A stretch of DNA of 64,000 nucleotides from Oligoflexia bacterium (GCA_014378465.1 JACMNQ010000001.1:1-64000), one strand, 5' to 3'; shown: positions 42,838 to 52,150, counted from the first letter of the stretch. Numbers and translations are program-made. The notes: generated by a model not told the origin, from the sequence alone.

Positions 42838-43357
42838 GGTTTGACTTCGACTTGAGTTGCCCTTCGCCTGCAGCTCTCCGGAACCCTGCCTTTTGATGAC
42901 TCCACGGCCTCGGACTTCAGACCGTGGGACTGAGCCGCAGACTTGACTGGAAATGCCTCTTGGACAGACTCGGCTGCGCATTCGAGACCAATGGGTTGAC
43001 ATAATATTTATTATCAGACCTAAAATAGATCCCGAGGTGAGAGGTCAGGAGCCGTATTCCAGCGACAGTCTTTCTCAACCTCGAGCCCACCTCTGGATCG
43101 CGACGTGGTTCTTACTGCAAAGGCACCTTCTTTCCGAATGATTTGACCATCTTCGCTCCAGTCGATTTGAGTCCTGCTCGCCAAGACAGGAGCTTTCACC
43201 TCAACTGACTTGAGTCGATTCGTCGCAAGGAATGCAGGGTTTCTCTAGCCTTCGAACCCTCTGAAATCACGGCTGATTTGAACCCAGAATCCGGCATCAT
43301 CGCAATACCTGACTATTTTAGTTATCTATCTTAAATGCGGTGTGTTATAAATGACCC
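42838..43357. other. 520-bp intergenic region, promoter only
   Basis: No gene with SD and protein-like composition is seen. A TTGACA (42996-43001) in an AT-rich patch followed by TAAAAT has a 19-bp spacer and is only a weak promoter. A 6-bp inverted repeat (CCACGG...CCGTGG near 42902-42927) could be a weak terminator after bamB. The clear promoter for the next gene lies at the right edge. Confidence 0.4.
43343..43351 (+). promoter_or_regulatory. extended -10 promoter, leaderless geometry
   Basis: TGtTATAAA is an extended -10 element (TGn-TATAAA). It ends six bases before ATG 43358. There is no SD; another ATG (43351) is out of frame. Confidence 0.55.
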
Positions 43358-45070
43358 ATGAGCATTTGGATTAAAAAGTCGTCGCGGCGCTTGGCATTAT
43401 CGGTCAGTTTGGTGACTTGCCTGGGTACCCTTGCCGGAGTTTCTCAAAGCTGGGCTTTCAGCTCCAAAGACGGAATCGAAGTCGACCTGGAGTACGACGG
43501 CAAAGTTGCCCTTCCGAGTCCCTCCCTGGTTCCCGCCAAAGACGGCGTGCCCGCTCACCCCGAAACCTTGACCTCCGACGAACAGGTTCAGCTTCAGTTG
43601 ACCTTTCTTTCAGGAGCTTTTCAGAACAACCCCGTTCAGGGTGGACGCCGTACGGATGACACAGCCGTCATCACTCGCGAAGACAAGAATTTCATCTACT
43701 ACCACTACAAAGGTAAAGCGCTTTTGGACAACAAGGTCGGCAATCATTATCCATTCACCCTGCCAAGAGACCCAAAGACCGTCTATCAGGCCTCCGTCAA
43801 TCCGGACGGAAAAGTTCCCTGCACCGATCCACACTACCAGGGCGCGGGCGACTATTTCTACTTCTGGAACCCCACCGCTCGAGGTTGCCGCCTCCAGAAA
43901 GAGCGCGACTATTTTGAAATCACGGCCGATGTGAAGAGACTTCCAGATGCTCCGCAGACGTTTCCAGATTATTCACGTCTGATCGACAAGAACGGCGAGA
44001 TCACCATTCACGTCCTCATGGGCAAGAATGAAGACAAGACGACGCGAAAGCCAGTTTTCTCGTTCGATGATTCGGCACCGACTTTCAAGCAATACGATGC
44101 GCTTTTGAAGAAGGAAAAGTTCAGCGCAAAGACCCTGTCAAAGAATGAAATTTTGCACATGATGGCGGTCCAGCCGGAAGGCAAGGAAGTTTATTACAAG
44201 AAACTTCCTTACATCCGCGAGTACGAGAAAACCGAAGGGGGCGTGAAAGTCAAAATCCGTTACTTCTACGGAAACGTCAGTGCAGCAGATGATTCCGGAC
44301 CGATGCATTTTTTCTGGAAGGATGCCATCGAACACGCATCTGTCGCCATCTACAGCGGACATTCAGGCCTGGGCTGGAACCTCAAGCCTGAGATGATCCA
44401 GGAAGAACTGGGCGAGTTCAACGTGGATCCCTATCGGTATCAGATCTGGGTTCTCGACGGTTGCAGCACCTACACGTACTATCAGCAGCCTTATTTTCAG
44501 GTCAAAGCGAGCAAGATGACCGACAAGGACAAGCTCGATCGGCTGGATCCAAAAGCGAATCTGCAGATCATCTCGGCCGCGCTTGAATCGGGCATCACCT
44601 ACAATGCAGCCACTCCACTTGAAATGACGACCGCGATTCTGGCCTATCTGCGCCACAAGGATGCCCCGAACTGGAAGACGCTCGCCGGCAGAATGAGTCA
44701 CGAAAATCTGATCGCCGTCTCTGGAGATGAGATGGCTCCTGACACCGTCGATGGTCGTTACATTCGAAACATCGAAATGGTCGCTCCCATTGAACCGACC
44801 TTGATCGTCCCACCGCTCAAGACCACGCTTCCCGTTCAGTTGACTCCGCTGGTTCTGGCCCCAGCACCTGTGGGCGAAATCCCGCTCGACGCTGAGGACC
44901 TTGAAGAAATCAAGAAGATGCAGGAAGAAGACGCCGCGACGGGTGCCACGGATGACGCTCCAGCTCAGGACACCCCCTCAGAGGAGGCGGCTCCCGCTGA
45001 AGCGCATTCTCCCGGAATTCATTCACTGGGAGATTACGTTCCCGAGTTTGCCAAAAGGTACTTCAAGTAA
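43358..45070 (+). CDS. exported protein with candidate clan-CD cysteine-peptidase dyad
   Basis: A signal peptide (SRRLALSVSLVTCLGTLAG..., cleaved near SWA/FS) precedes a 570-aa protein. The first 300 residues contain no domain I recognise. Then ASVAIYSGHSGLGWNL (His335) and YQIWVLDGCSTYTYY (Cys369) give the strand-SGH...strand-DxC arrangement of clan CD peptidases (caspase/gingipain/legumain type). The C-terminal tail (about 510-560) is acidic with Ala/Pro. No prodomain site is evident. It begins a run of exported proteins. The peptidase assignment is inference from the two motifs and their 34-residue spacing. Confidence 0.55.
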   Translation: MSIWIKKSSRRLALSVSLVTCLGTLAGVSQSWAFSSKDGIEVDLEYDGKVALPSPSLVPAKDGVPAHPETLTSDEQVQLQLTFLSGAFQNNPVQGGRRTDDTAVITREDKNFIYYHYKGKALLDNKVGNHYPFTLPRDPKTVYQASVNPDGKVPCTDPHYQGAGDYFYFWNPTARGCRLQKERDYFEITADVKRLPDAPQTFPDYSRLIDKNGEITIHVLMGKNEDKTTRKPVFSFDDSAPTFKQYDALLKKEKFSAKTLSKNEILHMMAVQPEGKEVYYKKLPYIREYEKTEGGVKVKIRYFYGNVSAADDSGPMHFFWKDAIEHASVAIYSGHSGLGWNLKPEMIQEELGEFNVDPYRYQIWVLDGCSTYTYYQQPYFQVKASKMTDKDKLDRLDPKANLQIISAALESGITYNAATPLEMTTAILAYLRHKDAPNWKTLAGRMSHENLIAVSGDEMAPDTVDGRYIRNIEMVAPIEPTLIVPPLKTTLPVQLTPLVLAPAPVGEIPLDAEDLEEIKKMQEEDAATGATDDAPAQDTPSEEAAPAEAHSPGIHSLGDYVPEFAKRYFK

Positions 45071-45260
45071 TCCGAACCGCGGACGAATCCACCAAAAGCT
45101 TGAAAGCTGAGCAATGAAGAAGATGGGCGAGGCACTGCAAAGTGACTGGCCCGTTTCTTTGATAAGCACTCCCCTGCCCGGGTCGCCGTCTTCAGTGACA
45201 CATTTCTGACGCCGCGATTTCAGACCAGCACTTCCCAGGACTTTCAAGGCTGAAAGAACT

Positions 45261-45288
45261 TTGAAATTGCGGCGCGCCCTCACATACT
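45261..45288 (+). promoter_or_regulatory. predicted promoter, leaderless geometry
   Basis: TTGAAA (45261-45266), 16-bp spacer, CATACT (45283-45288), seven bases to ATG 45296. GAGAG touches the ATG and is too close for a normal SD. Confidence 0.55.
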
Positions 45289-45295
45289 TTGAGAG

Positions 45296-46879
45296 ATGGC
45301 ACTCTTCTCCAAAGCGGCGAGCACCCCCACTCTGACTTTTCCTCTCTCCAGGAGTCGGAACATTCTACTGAGGGCATGCCTGGGCGCGGGTCTCAGCATG
45401 GGACTGGTGACGGTCATGAACCCCACTCATGCCGGCGCGGCGGCCTGCGGTGAAACGGAGAAAAAAACGCCCATTTACAAGGCTTATCAAGTTTGCGCAG
45501 GTGCGAAGAATTCCAAAGACCCTGAAAAATCTCAAGGGTTTCTCAAAGAACTGCGGGGTTGTGGTTACTGTTCCGTATCCAATCCCGAGAGCAACGCCAG
45601 CGCTGACATCAGTCTCAAGAGTGCCTGTCAGGCTCCGTCCGCATTTGTCTGCCAAATGAACAAGGGCAAAGTTTTCAACTCCCAGTGCCAACTGACGGTG
45701 GCCGACCCCAGGGAAGTCATCAATCACCCGGACTATGTCTCCGTGAAATGCGACTACCAGGTGAAGGAAGCGAAATTTTTCAAAGCGCATCAAGGCAAAT
45801 GTCGATCCAGAGAAAGCACTGAGGCCTGCCAGGCCAGACTTCGGGCGAAATATCATGATGAGCTGTCCAGGATCGAAAGAGAACTGGCTTACACTCCGGC
45901 ACGCGTGCTGCGCCTGAAAAATCTCTTCAGCTCCGTGAAAGCGAAATACCTGGAGCTGGTGGAAAAATCGGCGCTCATCAGACCAGAGGCGAAGCCTGCA
46001 CTTCTGGCCAATCTCAAGGTGACGGAACTTCGGAATGAGCTCGATGACCCGTCTGCCTGCGCCAATACGGAGCCCACCGGTCCGGCAACCGGCATTTTCT
46101 ACAACGGTGAAATCGAAGTCTGCATCGGCGCGATGTCCCTTCTGGATCACATGGATGACTCGGATCTGCTGCTCGTCATGGGGCATGAACTCTCGCACTC
46201 CATTGATCCCTGCACTCTTGAGGAAAATGCCTACCGCGAGAAACGCAAAGTCGCAGTGACGAAGTCGGCTCCCGAAAACGCGATCGGGATGACCACTTAT
46301 CCCGGGCTCGTCCAATGTCTTCGAGGAGGCAAAGGCCCCACCGGCTGCAGCAACTCCGTACTCCACTGCAATACATCAAAAGGGATCAAAGAGTACTGCA
46401 GCGAGCAGGTCACGAAGGAAGGATTGTCACCCGACTCCAAAGCGGGAGAAAAAGTCGCAAAGCAGTGCCTGACAGAAGTGAGTGTCACACCCACTTGTCC
46501 TCTGGGAAAGAAAGATCCAGACTACAACCCTTCCGACCTCAGTGCCTACCGCAAGGACTCTCAGCCCGTGGATCAGATTCAGGAAACCTTTTCGGATTTC
46601 ATGGGTGCAGAGGTTCTGGGAGCACTCATGCAGGACCGCGCCGGTCACAAAAAGATCTCTGACTCCGAAAAACTTGACGGCCTCAGCGCCATCGCCGTCG
46701 ATATCTCAAATCTTCACGGCGGCTGTCAGACCGAAAACACCACGGACCTTCATCCGCCCGGTTTTCTCCGGGTGGACCGGGTGATGATGGGCAGTCAGCG
46801 CTTTCGCGAAGCCTTCTGCTCAGTCGGGGCCCCGCCTCCCAGCACGGCCGGAGCCGGCATGAGTTGCAAAGGGTTATGA
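45296..46879 (+). CDS. exported Cys-rich protein with HExxH zinc motif
   Basis: A long N-region and hydrophobic core (about 22-48, LLRACLGAGLSMGLVTVMNPTHA/GA) form a signal peptide. The mature protein has some 20 Cys, many in CxxC or nearby pairs, indicating disulfides. A charged helical region (about 150-245) precedes LLLVMGHELSHSIDPC (His297, Glu298, His301), a zincin motif whose GHELSH-D context recalls neprilysin-type or M48-like sites; TYPG, GAEVLG and LHPPGFLRVDRVM follow. A third ligand is not identified. It is probably co-transcribed with the small exported protein downstream. Confidence 0.6.
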   Translation: MALFSKAASTPTLTFPLSRSRNILLRACLGAGLSMGLVTVMNPTHAGAAACGETEKKTPIYKAYQVCAGAKNSKDPEKSQGFLKELRGCGYCSVSNPESNASADISLKSACQAPSAFVCQMNKGKVFNSQCQLTVADPREVINHPDYVSVKCDYQVKEAKFFKAHQGKCRSRESTEACQARLRAKYHDELSRIERELAYTPARVLRLKNLFSSVKAKYLELVEKSALIRPEAKPALLANLKVTELRNELDDPSACANTEPTGPATGIFYNGEIEVCIGAMSLLDHMDDSDLLLVMGHELSHSIDPCTLEENAYREKRKVAVTKSAPENAIGMTTYPGLVQCLRGGKGPTGCSNSVLHCNTSKGIKEYCSEQVTKEGLSPDSKAGEKVAKQCLTEVSVTPTCPLGKKDPDYNPSDLSAYRKDSQPVDQIQETFSDFMGAEVLGALMQDRAGHKKISDSEKLDGLSAIAVDISNLHGGCQTENTTDLHPPGFLRVDRVMMGSQRFREAFCSVGAPPPSTAGAGMSCKGL

Positions 46880-47409
46880 CTGAAATGATCAACATGAATT
46901 CTACTCTTCAATTCCATACCGCAAATTTCGCATTGAAGAGCATTCGTGCCCTGTGGCTGGGTGCGGGAGTGCTGGTGGTCCTGCTTTCTCCACTTCACGT
47001 CTTCGCTGAAACCACAGAAGCGGGTACCCCGAATGCCGCAGTCGCGAAGGAGACTCCTCTCAGCCCCCTCGAAATGACCGTCGAAACTCCTCGCCAGGAC
47101 ACAGTGAAAATTCAGATCACCGCCGGCTCACCGGGCCGCGCAAATCTTCATTATGACAAGCTCGAACAGAGCAGTTGGACTCGAACGAACACGGAGATCT
47201 CTCGGGCGCTGGCTGAAGAGCTGACGAACGTTCTCGTGGAGGGCAAGCTTCCCTATTCGAAATGGCAACCCGACACGAACTGTTTTCGGCAAAAGACCTG
47301 GGTCGTGAGGATCGGCGACGTCCGGCAGAAGGTCTGCTCACGCAAGGCTGAAGTGCAGGTCGCCCGAGACTTTCAGAATGCCGTCCAGATGGCCCTGTTG
47401 CCTCACTGA
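46876..47409 (+). CDS. small exported protein, function unknown
   Basis: ATG 46876 overlaps the stop of the HExxH gene (ATGA). A hydrophobic segment (about 25-45, ALWLGAGVLVVLLSPLHVFA/ET) acts as a signal peptide. The mature ~130 aa have EMTVETPRQDTVKIQITAGS and two Cys (DTNCFRQ, QKVCSRK) that may pair. In-frame Mets at 46885 and 46894 are alternative starts. I see no family. Coupling to the upstream gene suggests a shared function. Confidence 0.55.
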   Translation: MTEMINMNSTLQFHTANFALKSIRALWLGAGVLVVLLSPLHVFAETTEAGTPNAAVAKETPLSPLEMTVETPRQDTVKIQITAGSPGRANLHYDKLEQSSWTRTNTEISRALAEELTNVLVEGKLPYSKWQPDTNCFRQKTWVVRIGDVRQKVCSRKAEVQVARDFQNAVQMALLPH

Positions 47410-47433
47410 TCTCTTGCGTTCACGCAGCACGAG

Positions 47434-47466
47434 AAAAAACCGGAAGGACATCAATGTCCCTCCGGT
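47434..47466 (-). terminator. Rho-independent terminator for the minus-strand lipoprotein gene
   Basis: 13-bp arms 47439-47451 and 47454-47466 (one wobble). On the minus strand the stem is followed by TTTTTT (47439-47434). Plus-strand transcripts lack a T-run there. Confidence 0.75.
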
Positions 47467-47513
47467 CATTCAGAGTAGGTTCGTTTTCTTGCCAGGAGCC
47501 TCGGGCTCAACGA

Positions 47514-49298
47514 CTAGGGAGTCGCGGGTGGAGGAGTGTTCGAAGGGGCTGGAGCCGGGAAGACGAAGTGGGAATCCACATCTTCGAGGTACAGGTTCGA
47601 ATGAGCCTGAAAGAGAATGTCGCAGGCAAGTCTGAATTCAGCTTCGCTGCCGTCCACTTTCATTCCGGTGACGATGCGGTTGACGATTTCATCTTCAGCT
47701 GGAGACGAAAGGTCAGCAACGTCCTTCATCAGGAATGCGGATCGCAGTTCAGTGGAGTTGCCGTGAGCATCCTGCGCCGAAGTTGCAACGATGTTGCAGG
47801 TATTCAGAGCGAGAACTCCCTGGGACTGAAGCGAGCTGACTTCAGAAGGTTCAGCATTTCCGTTGCGGTTCGCATCCACCCAGATCTTGATCTTGGAGGT
47901 GTAGAGTTCGCCATCCCATGGACCGAAGTAGCGATCCTGGACTCGGGCAGAGTTGCAGTCCTTGTGGGCCAGAGCGCGGAGGGCTTCGAAACCGTTGGCA
48001 TAGGAGACTCCGCCGACTTCAAGAAGACTGCCGAAGAGCTGCTTGCCGGAGACGATGGATCCCGTGCTTGAAGGCATGACAAGGAGGCCGTCTTCAGCGA
48101 TGCGCTGATATCCGTAAGCTGCGCCATGCTGGATCGTGCCGCCGAGCCAGGCGGATTTATGGCTGATGGAAGCGCCATTTCGGTGATCCAGGAGACCGCC
48201 AACGTTGAAGAATGCACCTTCATCGAGGCTGGAGGTCATGATGCCCTTCTGGCCCAGATCGAGAACGATCGGGGTGTACTGAGTGCTCATCACGATCAGC
48301 TTGTCGGTGGAGTGGATGATGTTCTCGATCAACTGTGGAGCGGCATCGATCGGCTGCAAGGTGAACTCGGAGTTCAAAGTTGCATTGGAAAGGAAGGACT
48401 TCTCAATTTCATCACGGTGAGTGACGATCTTGCGGAGGTCGAGCATTTCCTTGTAGTTGATCTGATATTCAGCGCGTCGAACTGCACTGGATACGAAGTT
48501 GGGATTGAGGATCGCGCCACCAAAGGCGTGATTCGGGTTCATCACAGGCTCTCTCAAGTCAGCGACGTAGAGAGGAATGATCTGGTCCTGCCTGATATCC
48601 AGCTTCTGGAACAGTCGTGGAGACCATTCGGCGGCATGTTCGCTCGCGCCCGAGTAGACATCTCCGTAGAACATGACGGCCAAGGTGTGGTCGTAAGATC
48701 CATGGGAGTCATAGAACCCGTGATTTGCCAGGATCGCATCATTGATGGAGGCTTGAACGTGGATGGTGTTGAAGAAGCACTTCTGTCCCCTGGCGTACTC
48801 ATCACGAGCTTTGGAATGATCGGCGACGTAATGAAAGGCACCGCCGCCGGAGATGGCGAAGTTGTATTTGGGACCGACGTAGACAGGAGTGATCCCGCTG
48901 TCGCCTTTGCGAAGGACGGCGCGTTTCTGAGCCACTTCAGCGCCGTGGTCCACGAGGGTCCCGACGGAGATGGAGTAACGAACGACGATGGTCTTGTGAA
49001 GGGGGTCAGCGGCAGCTTCAGCGAGAGCGGCATCTTTTTCAATCTGATACTGTTCCGGAGCGCAGCGTTTGACATAGCGAACTTCGGTCTGGCTCGTCGC
49101 TTCGATGCCGTTGACCGGTCTGAATGCATCTTCTTCACTCGAGTTGATGCCAGTCATGTGATCTTCAGCCTTGAATGGGGAGCTGGCAAGAGTCGCCGTT
49201 TCCGCATTGCTCAGGCCGAGGGTTGTGTCCTTATGGCGAGAACATCCGCCTCCAGCTAAAATGGATCCGATGACGATGATTACAGGGATCTGATTCAT
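47514..49298 (-). CDS. large lipoprotein, function unknown
   Basis: A signal peptide with lipobox ILAGGGC. The 594-residue protein has no recognised catalytic motif. Noteworthy parts are KYNFAISGGGAFHYVADHS, NHGFYDSHGSYDHTLAVMFYGDVY, a Gly/His-rich block around GGLLDHRNGASISHKSAWLGG, and an EF-hand-like DANRNGNAEPSE (about 470-482) with D/N at calcium-ligand spacing near the C-terminus. The tail is Pro/Thr-rich. GGAGAGAG gives an SD. Its upstream region shares a 26-bp element with another lipoprotein gene at 52070. It is convergent with the exported-protein run. Confidence 0.6.
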   Translation of the reverse strand: MNQIPVIIVIGSILAGGGCSRHKDTTLGLSNAETATLASSPFKAEDHMTGINSSEEDAFRPVNGIEATSQTEVRYVKRCAPEQYQIEKDAALAEAAADPLHKTIVVRYSISVGTLVDHGAEVAQKRAVLRKGDSGITPVYVGPKYNFAISGGGAFHYVADHSKARDEYARGQKCFFNTIHVQASINDAILANHGFYDSHGSYDHTLAVMFYGDVYSGASEHAAEWSPRLFQKLDIRQDQIIPLYVADLREPVMNPNHAFGGAILNPNFVSSAVRRAEYQINYKEMLDLRKIVTHRDEIEKSFLSNATLNSEFTLQPIDAAPQLIENIIHSTDKLIVMSTQYTPIVLDLGQKGIMTSSLDEGAFFNVGGLLDHRNGASISHKSAWLGGTIQHGAAYGYQRIAEDGLLVMPSSTGSIVSGKQLFGSLLEVGGVSYANGFEALRALAHKDCNSARVQDRYFGPWDGELYTSKIKIWVDANRNGNAEPSEVSSLQSQGVLALNTCNIVATSAQDAHGNSTELRSAFLMKDVADLSSPAEDEIVNRIVTGMKVDGSEAEFRLACDILFQAHSNLYLEDVDSHFVFPAPAPSNTPPPATP

Positions 49299-49919
49299 AC
49301 TCTCTCCTTGGTTTTACGAACTCTCTCTGCAGAGCTAAGAAGCAAGGTCGGTGCCATTATGACACTATGCATTTAGAGCCAGTAAACCTTCGAAATCAAT
49401 GAATTTTAAGCGTCAGGCGTCAAGAATGACCCGTCAAATGTTTTGACAGCTGCTCAGCAATATCGCCTGAAGCTTCGACGGAATCCGGGCAAACCCCGAG
49501 TGAAAAAGAAGAAAAACAGGAACGGACCTGAGGCTGAAAAAACAGATCATTCCTCGCCGACCGGCTCCATTTTATAAATAGATTTTATTGATTCGAGAGT
49601 CCTCGGGCCCTTAAACTGGGGAAATGCCCGCTCGGGAATTCATCTGCACGGTAACAGGAAACTTTCAGCGCACACCGAGCGGTCCTCACGCTGCGCTTTG
49701 AGCCCCCCCGTTTCATTTCGAAGCGGGACAGTTCCTCAGTGTCTCTCCGCCCTCATCCGTTTCTTCAGGCATCCTTCAGGGGCGAGGTGTGAGGCTTCGA
49801 GCAATCCACAAAAAAGCGTCTTTCGCGCCTTATCCTTCCCATTCCCATTCCCAGCGCCGAGCCCCGAATGCTCCACCGATGAGTGAGGGTCTCTGAGCCC
49901 TGCTGAGTTCGGGATCGGA
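49299..49919. other. 620-bp intergenic region
   Basis: Contains the upstream region of the minus-strand lipoprotein gene and otherwise nothing I can support as a gene. A TTCCCA repeat (about 49836-49852) gives three GGG tracts on the minus strand. Small T-rich and AT-rich patches near 49560-49600 might hold promoters. Confidence 0.4.
49340..49365 (-). promoter_or_regulatory. shared upstream element, copy 1
   Basis: A 26-bp element that matches 52151-52176 at 21 positions with no gaps. Read on the minus strand it starts GTGTCATAATGGCAC, a near-palindrome centred on the middle A, and ends CTTGCTT. CATAAT inside it could also be a -10. It lies 42 bp upstream of the ATG. Confidence 0.5.
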
Positions 49920-50444
49920 TCAGGATTTTCCGAGCTTTGCGAGTAGACGATCAAACTGACGCCAGACGAACCCATGGGGAGCCTTGTTCTTCACATCCTG
50001 CAGATGACGGTACTCTTCGAGCTCCCCCGCCGCTGAGGCCGCGAGTCTGTTCCACTGCGGGCGTTCCTTTTCGAGCTTGGCCTGCCAATGCTCTTCATGA
50101 GCCTGAACCTTCTCGAGTTCATCGCGGTCCAACCAGAGTCCATGCCCACCTGGACAGACGTCGACGATGATCCCGGAGCTGTAGTTGTAATTCTGGGGAT
50201 TCATCGGAGTGCTGCATTTCGGGCAGAGCTCCACCGAGTCCTGCTCGTCCCGAGGCACTCCAGTCAAAGCCTTTTTGAGCGTTTCCTGGACCAGTTCAGG
50301 CGTGAATTTTTCATCCTGCGTGGTCACGATCTGCCGAATCTCACCCTGATCGAGCCACACGCCCTGGCACTGAGCGCAGCGATCCACCTCAACATTTTCG
50401 TACGTGGCGACCTGAAGAGCGGACTGGCAGCGCGGGCATTTCAT
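49920..50444 (-). CDS. double zf-TFIIB zinc-ribbon protein
   Basis: 174 aa, cytosolic. Two copies of the zf-TFIIB-like ribbon: MKCPRCQSAL...DRCAQCQGVWLDQGEI (1-37) and ELCPKCSTPM...DVCPGGHGLWLDRDEL (about 72-110), the second with CPGGH in place of CxxC. A helical, charged C-terminus (about 111-174) follows. The family is widespread and its function is poorly defined; nucleic-acid or protein binding is assumed. A weak TTTATT-17-TAGACT promoter ends 6 bp before the ATG; GGAGGG touches the ATG. Confidence 0.78.
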   Translation of the reverse strand: MKCPRCQSALQVATYENVEVDRCAQCQGVWLDQGEIRQIVTTQDEKFTPELVQETLKKALTGVPRDEQDSVELCPKCSTPMNPQNYNYSSGIIVDVCPGGHGLWLDRDELEKVQAHEEHWQAKLEKERPQWNRLAASAAGELEEYRHLQDVKNKAPHGFVWRQFDRLLAKLGKS

Positions 50445-50662
50445 CCCTCCAGTCTAAAGGAAGCGGCCCTCGGAATAAAGGACGTCTTTAGCCTGTCAGG
50501 ACTTTCAAACCGCTCCAACAGGTCAATCTGCCCATTCTTTATTCGCGATAAGAAAAGTTATCGCGAACCAATCCACTTCGGGCGCTCCCTCAGTTTGAAG
50601 CTGGAGAAGGAAGCAGCCGGGCTCAGAAAAATCGCCGACAGCATCACCCGATTTCAACTTCA

Positions 50663-51322
50663 TCAGCGGACGTTCGTCTGGCTTCCCGAAATTCCAAGGT
50701 CGATCATTCGAGCGAGCACTTCCGCATTTCGAACGGGATCTTTTTTGCGTTTTGAGCAGGCGTGACCGGGCACATGAATGAACCCGTAAGGCATGTTCAA
50801 GCCGCTGAAATACCGCGACAGATGGTACGCGGTATTGTTGCAGACGAAATTTCCGGCGGAACTTGAAATGACGATTCGCGACCGTTGGGCGCGACTGAGC
50901 CCCTGAAACATGGCCTGCAATGGAAGCGTGGTCGGAGAGAACTCGGGCCCGGTGGGATCGATCACATGATCTTTTCGCGTCTCGCCCCGGTTATCGGGTT
51001 CGTCCGTGCTCCAGTCGAGATTCTGGCCCTGAGTTTCAAAGCGGAACCGGCAGTCGGCCTCGCCCAGGGAAATCACCGCGACAGGCGGTGACGGCAGGGC
51101 TTCAAAACATTTTCTGGCTTCGTCGGAAGCCACATCGAAGATCGTGGGAAGCAGGCAGATCTCGGCGTGAAAGTTCTGCAACTGATTCTGAAGTTCAAGA
51201 GCGACTTCATAGGAGTTGTTCACGGAGGCGCCGCCGAAAGGATCAAAGGCCGTGATGAGAATCGTCTGCTGGGCCTGGGCCGCTGACGAAAAACCAAGAC
51301 AAAGGAACATCAAGAATCGCAT
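50663..51322 (-). CDS. exported pyroglutamyl-peptidase I-like (C15) protein
   Basis: A signal peptide RFLMFLCLGFSSAAQA/QQ precedes a C15 fold: ILITAFDPFGGASVNNSYEVA (family ltGFepFgg..N.S), SLGEADCRFRFE (Glu region), ISSSAGNFVCNNTAYHLS with the nucleophile Cys (family SaGtyvCN), and GFIHVPG with the catalytic His. Ordinary Pcp is cytosolic; an export signal is unusual. It may trim pyroglutamate from extracellular peptides. Upstream, TTGACG-17-CATGAA ends 5 bp before the ATG. Confidence 0.75.
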   Translation of the reverse strand: MRFLMFLCLGFSSAAQAQQTILITAFDPFGGASVNNSYEVALELQNQLQNFHAEICLLPTIFDVASDEARKCFEALPSPPVAVISLGEADCRFRFETQGQNLDWSTDEPDNRGETRKDHVIDPTGPEFSPTTLPLQAMFQGLSRAQRSRIVISSSAGNFVCNNTAYHLSRYFSGLNMPYGFIHVPGHACSKRKKDPVRNAEVLARMIDLGISGSQTNVR

Positions 51323-51378
51323 GCGCCTTCATGACACTTTAAACGCATAGCGTCAAGAAACGACTTTCACACTCTCAA

Positions 51379-51437
51379 AAGGGGGCGTAGCCGCCAGTCC
51401 CATCGACACTGGGGACCCTGGGCAATCACGCCCCCTT
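51379..51437 (-). terminator. long-stem structure after the small lipoprotein gene
   Basis: Perfect 10-bp arms 51379-51388 and 51428-51437 enclose a 39-nt loop containing a smaller GTCCC/GGGAC hairpin. On the minus strand the stem is followed by TTTTG, a weak terminator tail. Confidence 0.5.
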
Positions 51438-51473
51438 CAAAAGGAGTGACTCGGAAGCAGGGAGAAGATCGGA

Positions 51474-52070
51474 TTATTTCAGGCGGGTGGTATCTATGGA
51501 CCGGGTCACGACGCAGCCCGTGGCTCCCGTATAAGAGGTCGGGTAACCACCGTAGCCCGACTGTGGAGCGTACTGTGGGTAACTGTTGGTGGTCGGGGTC
51601 ACGGCCGCAGCAGTCTGGATGCTCGTCAGGGTGCCCGTGATCTTGTCATCTTTCAGAACCAGGGTGCCGGTGTACTGGGTGGCACCGCAGTTGTTCATCA
51701 TGGAAGGCGACATGGAAGGTGAATAGGAAGCCGTATTCGCCTGCGGTGCCGTGGTCAGCACCATATTGGAGATGCTTTCGCCGTTCAGAGTTCCAGTGAA
51801 AGTTCCACTCACGGTGCCGGCGACGCCGGTGCTGGAGTAGGTCCCCGTGACCTGATCGGAGCCAGATTCGGTCACGACCAGATTGAGGGTGGATGCGGAA
51901 GCGGCACTTCCCTGGGAAGAAACGCTTTCAGTCCCGGTGTAACTGCCGGCTCTGTTTTTACCACAAGCTGTGGACAGGATGCCGACAAGGGCTATTGAAA
52001 GAAGGATCTTCACGCCAGGCTTGGCTTGAAACCGGGTTCGGGTCACGGTCAGGGTATTGAAATGGGTCAT
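51474..52070 (-). CDS. small Ser/Thr/Gly-rich lipoprotein
   Basis: ATG 52070 with AGGAG; the signal peptide ends in lipobox GILSTAC. The mature protein is a repeat of short Thr/Ser/Gly beta strands (NLVVTESGSDQVTGTYSSTG, GTVSGTFTGTLNGESISN, TGTLVLKDDKITGTL) resembling small lipid- or ligand-binding barrels. Two Cys pair candidates lie at NNCGATQ and TGCVVT. A longer open frame upstream (to 52268) lacks signal-peptide logic. It carries copy 2 of the shared upstream element. Confidence 0.65.
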   Translation of the reverse strand: MTHFNTLTVTRTRFQAKPGVKILLSIALVGILSTACGKNRAGSYTGTESVSSQGSAASASTLNLVVTESGSDQVTGTYSSTGVAGTVSGTFTGTLNGESISNMVLTTAPQANTASYSPSMSPSMMNNCGATQYTGTLVLKDDKITGTLTSIQTAAAVTPTTNSYPQYAPQSGYGGYPTSYTGATGCVVTRSIDTTRLK

Positions 52071-52150
52071 GGTCACTCCTCTTTTTACATCTCTTCTATT
52101 GAAAACTCTCTCTCGTGAGCTCGCCCCGACGTGGGCTTCGAGGGCAGTAA

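Noticed and set aside
48126-49259. 377-codon plus-strand frame
   Set aside because: It lies within the minus-strand lipoprotein gene, which has a signal peptide, lipobox, SD and terminator. The plus frame has none of these.
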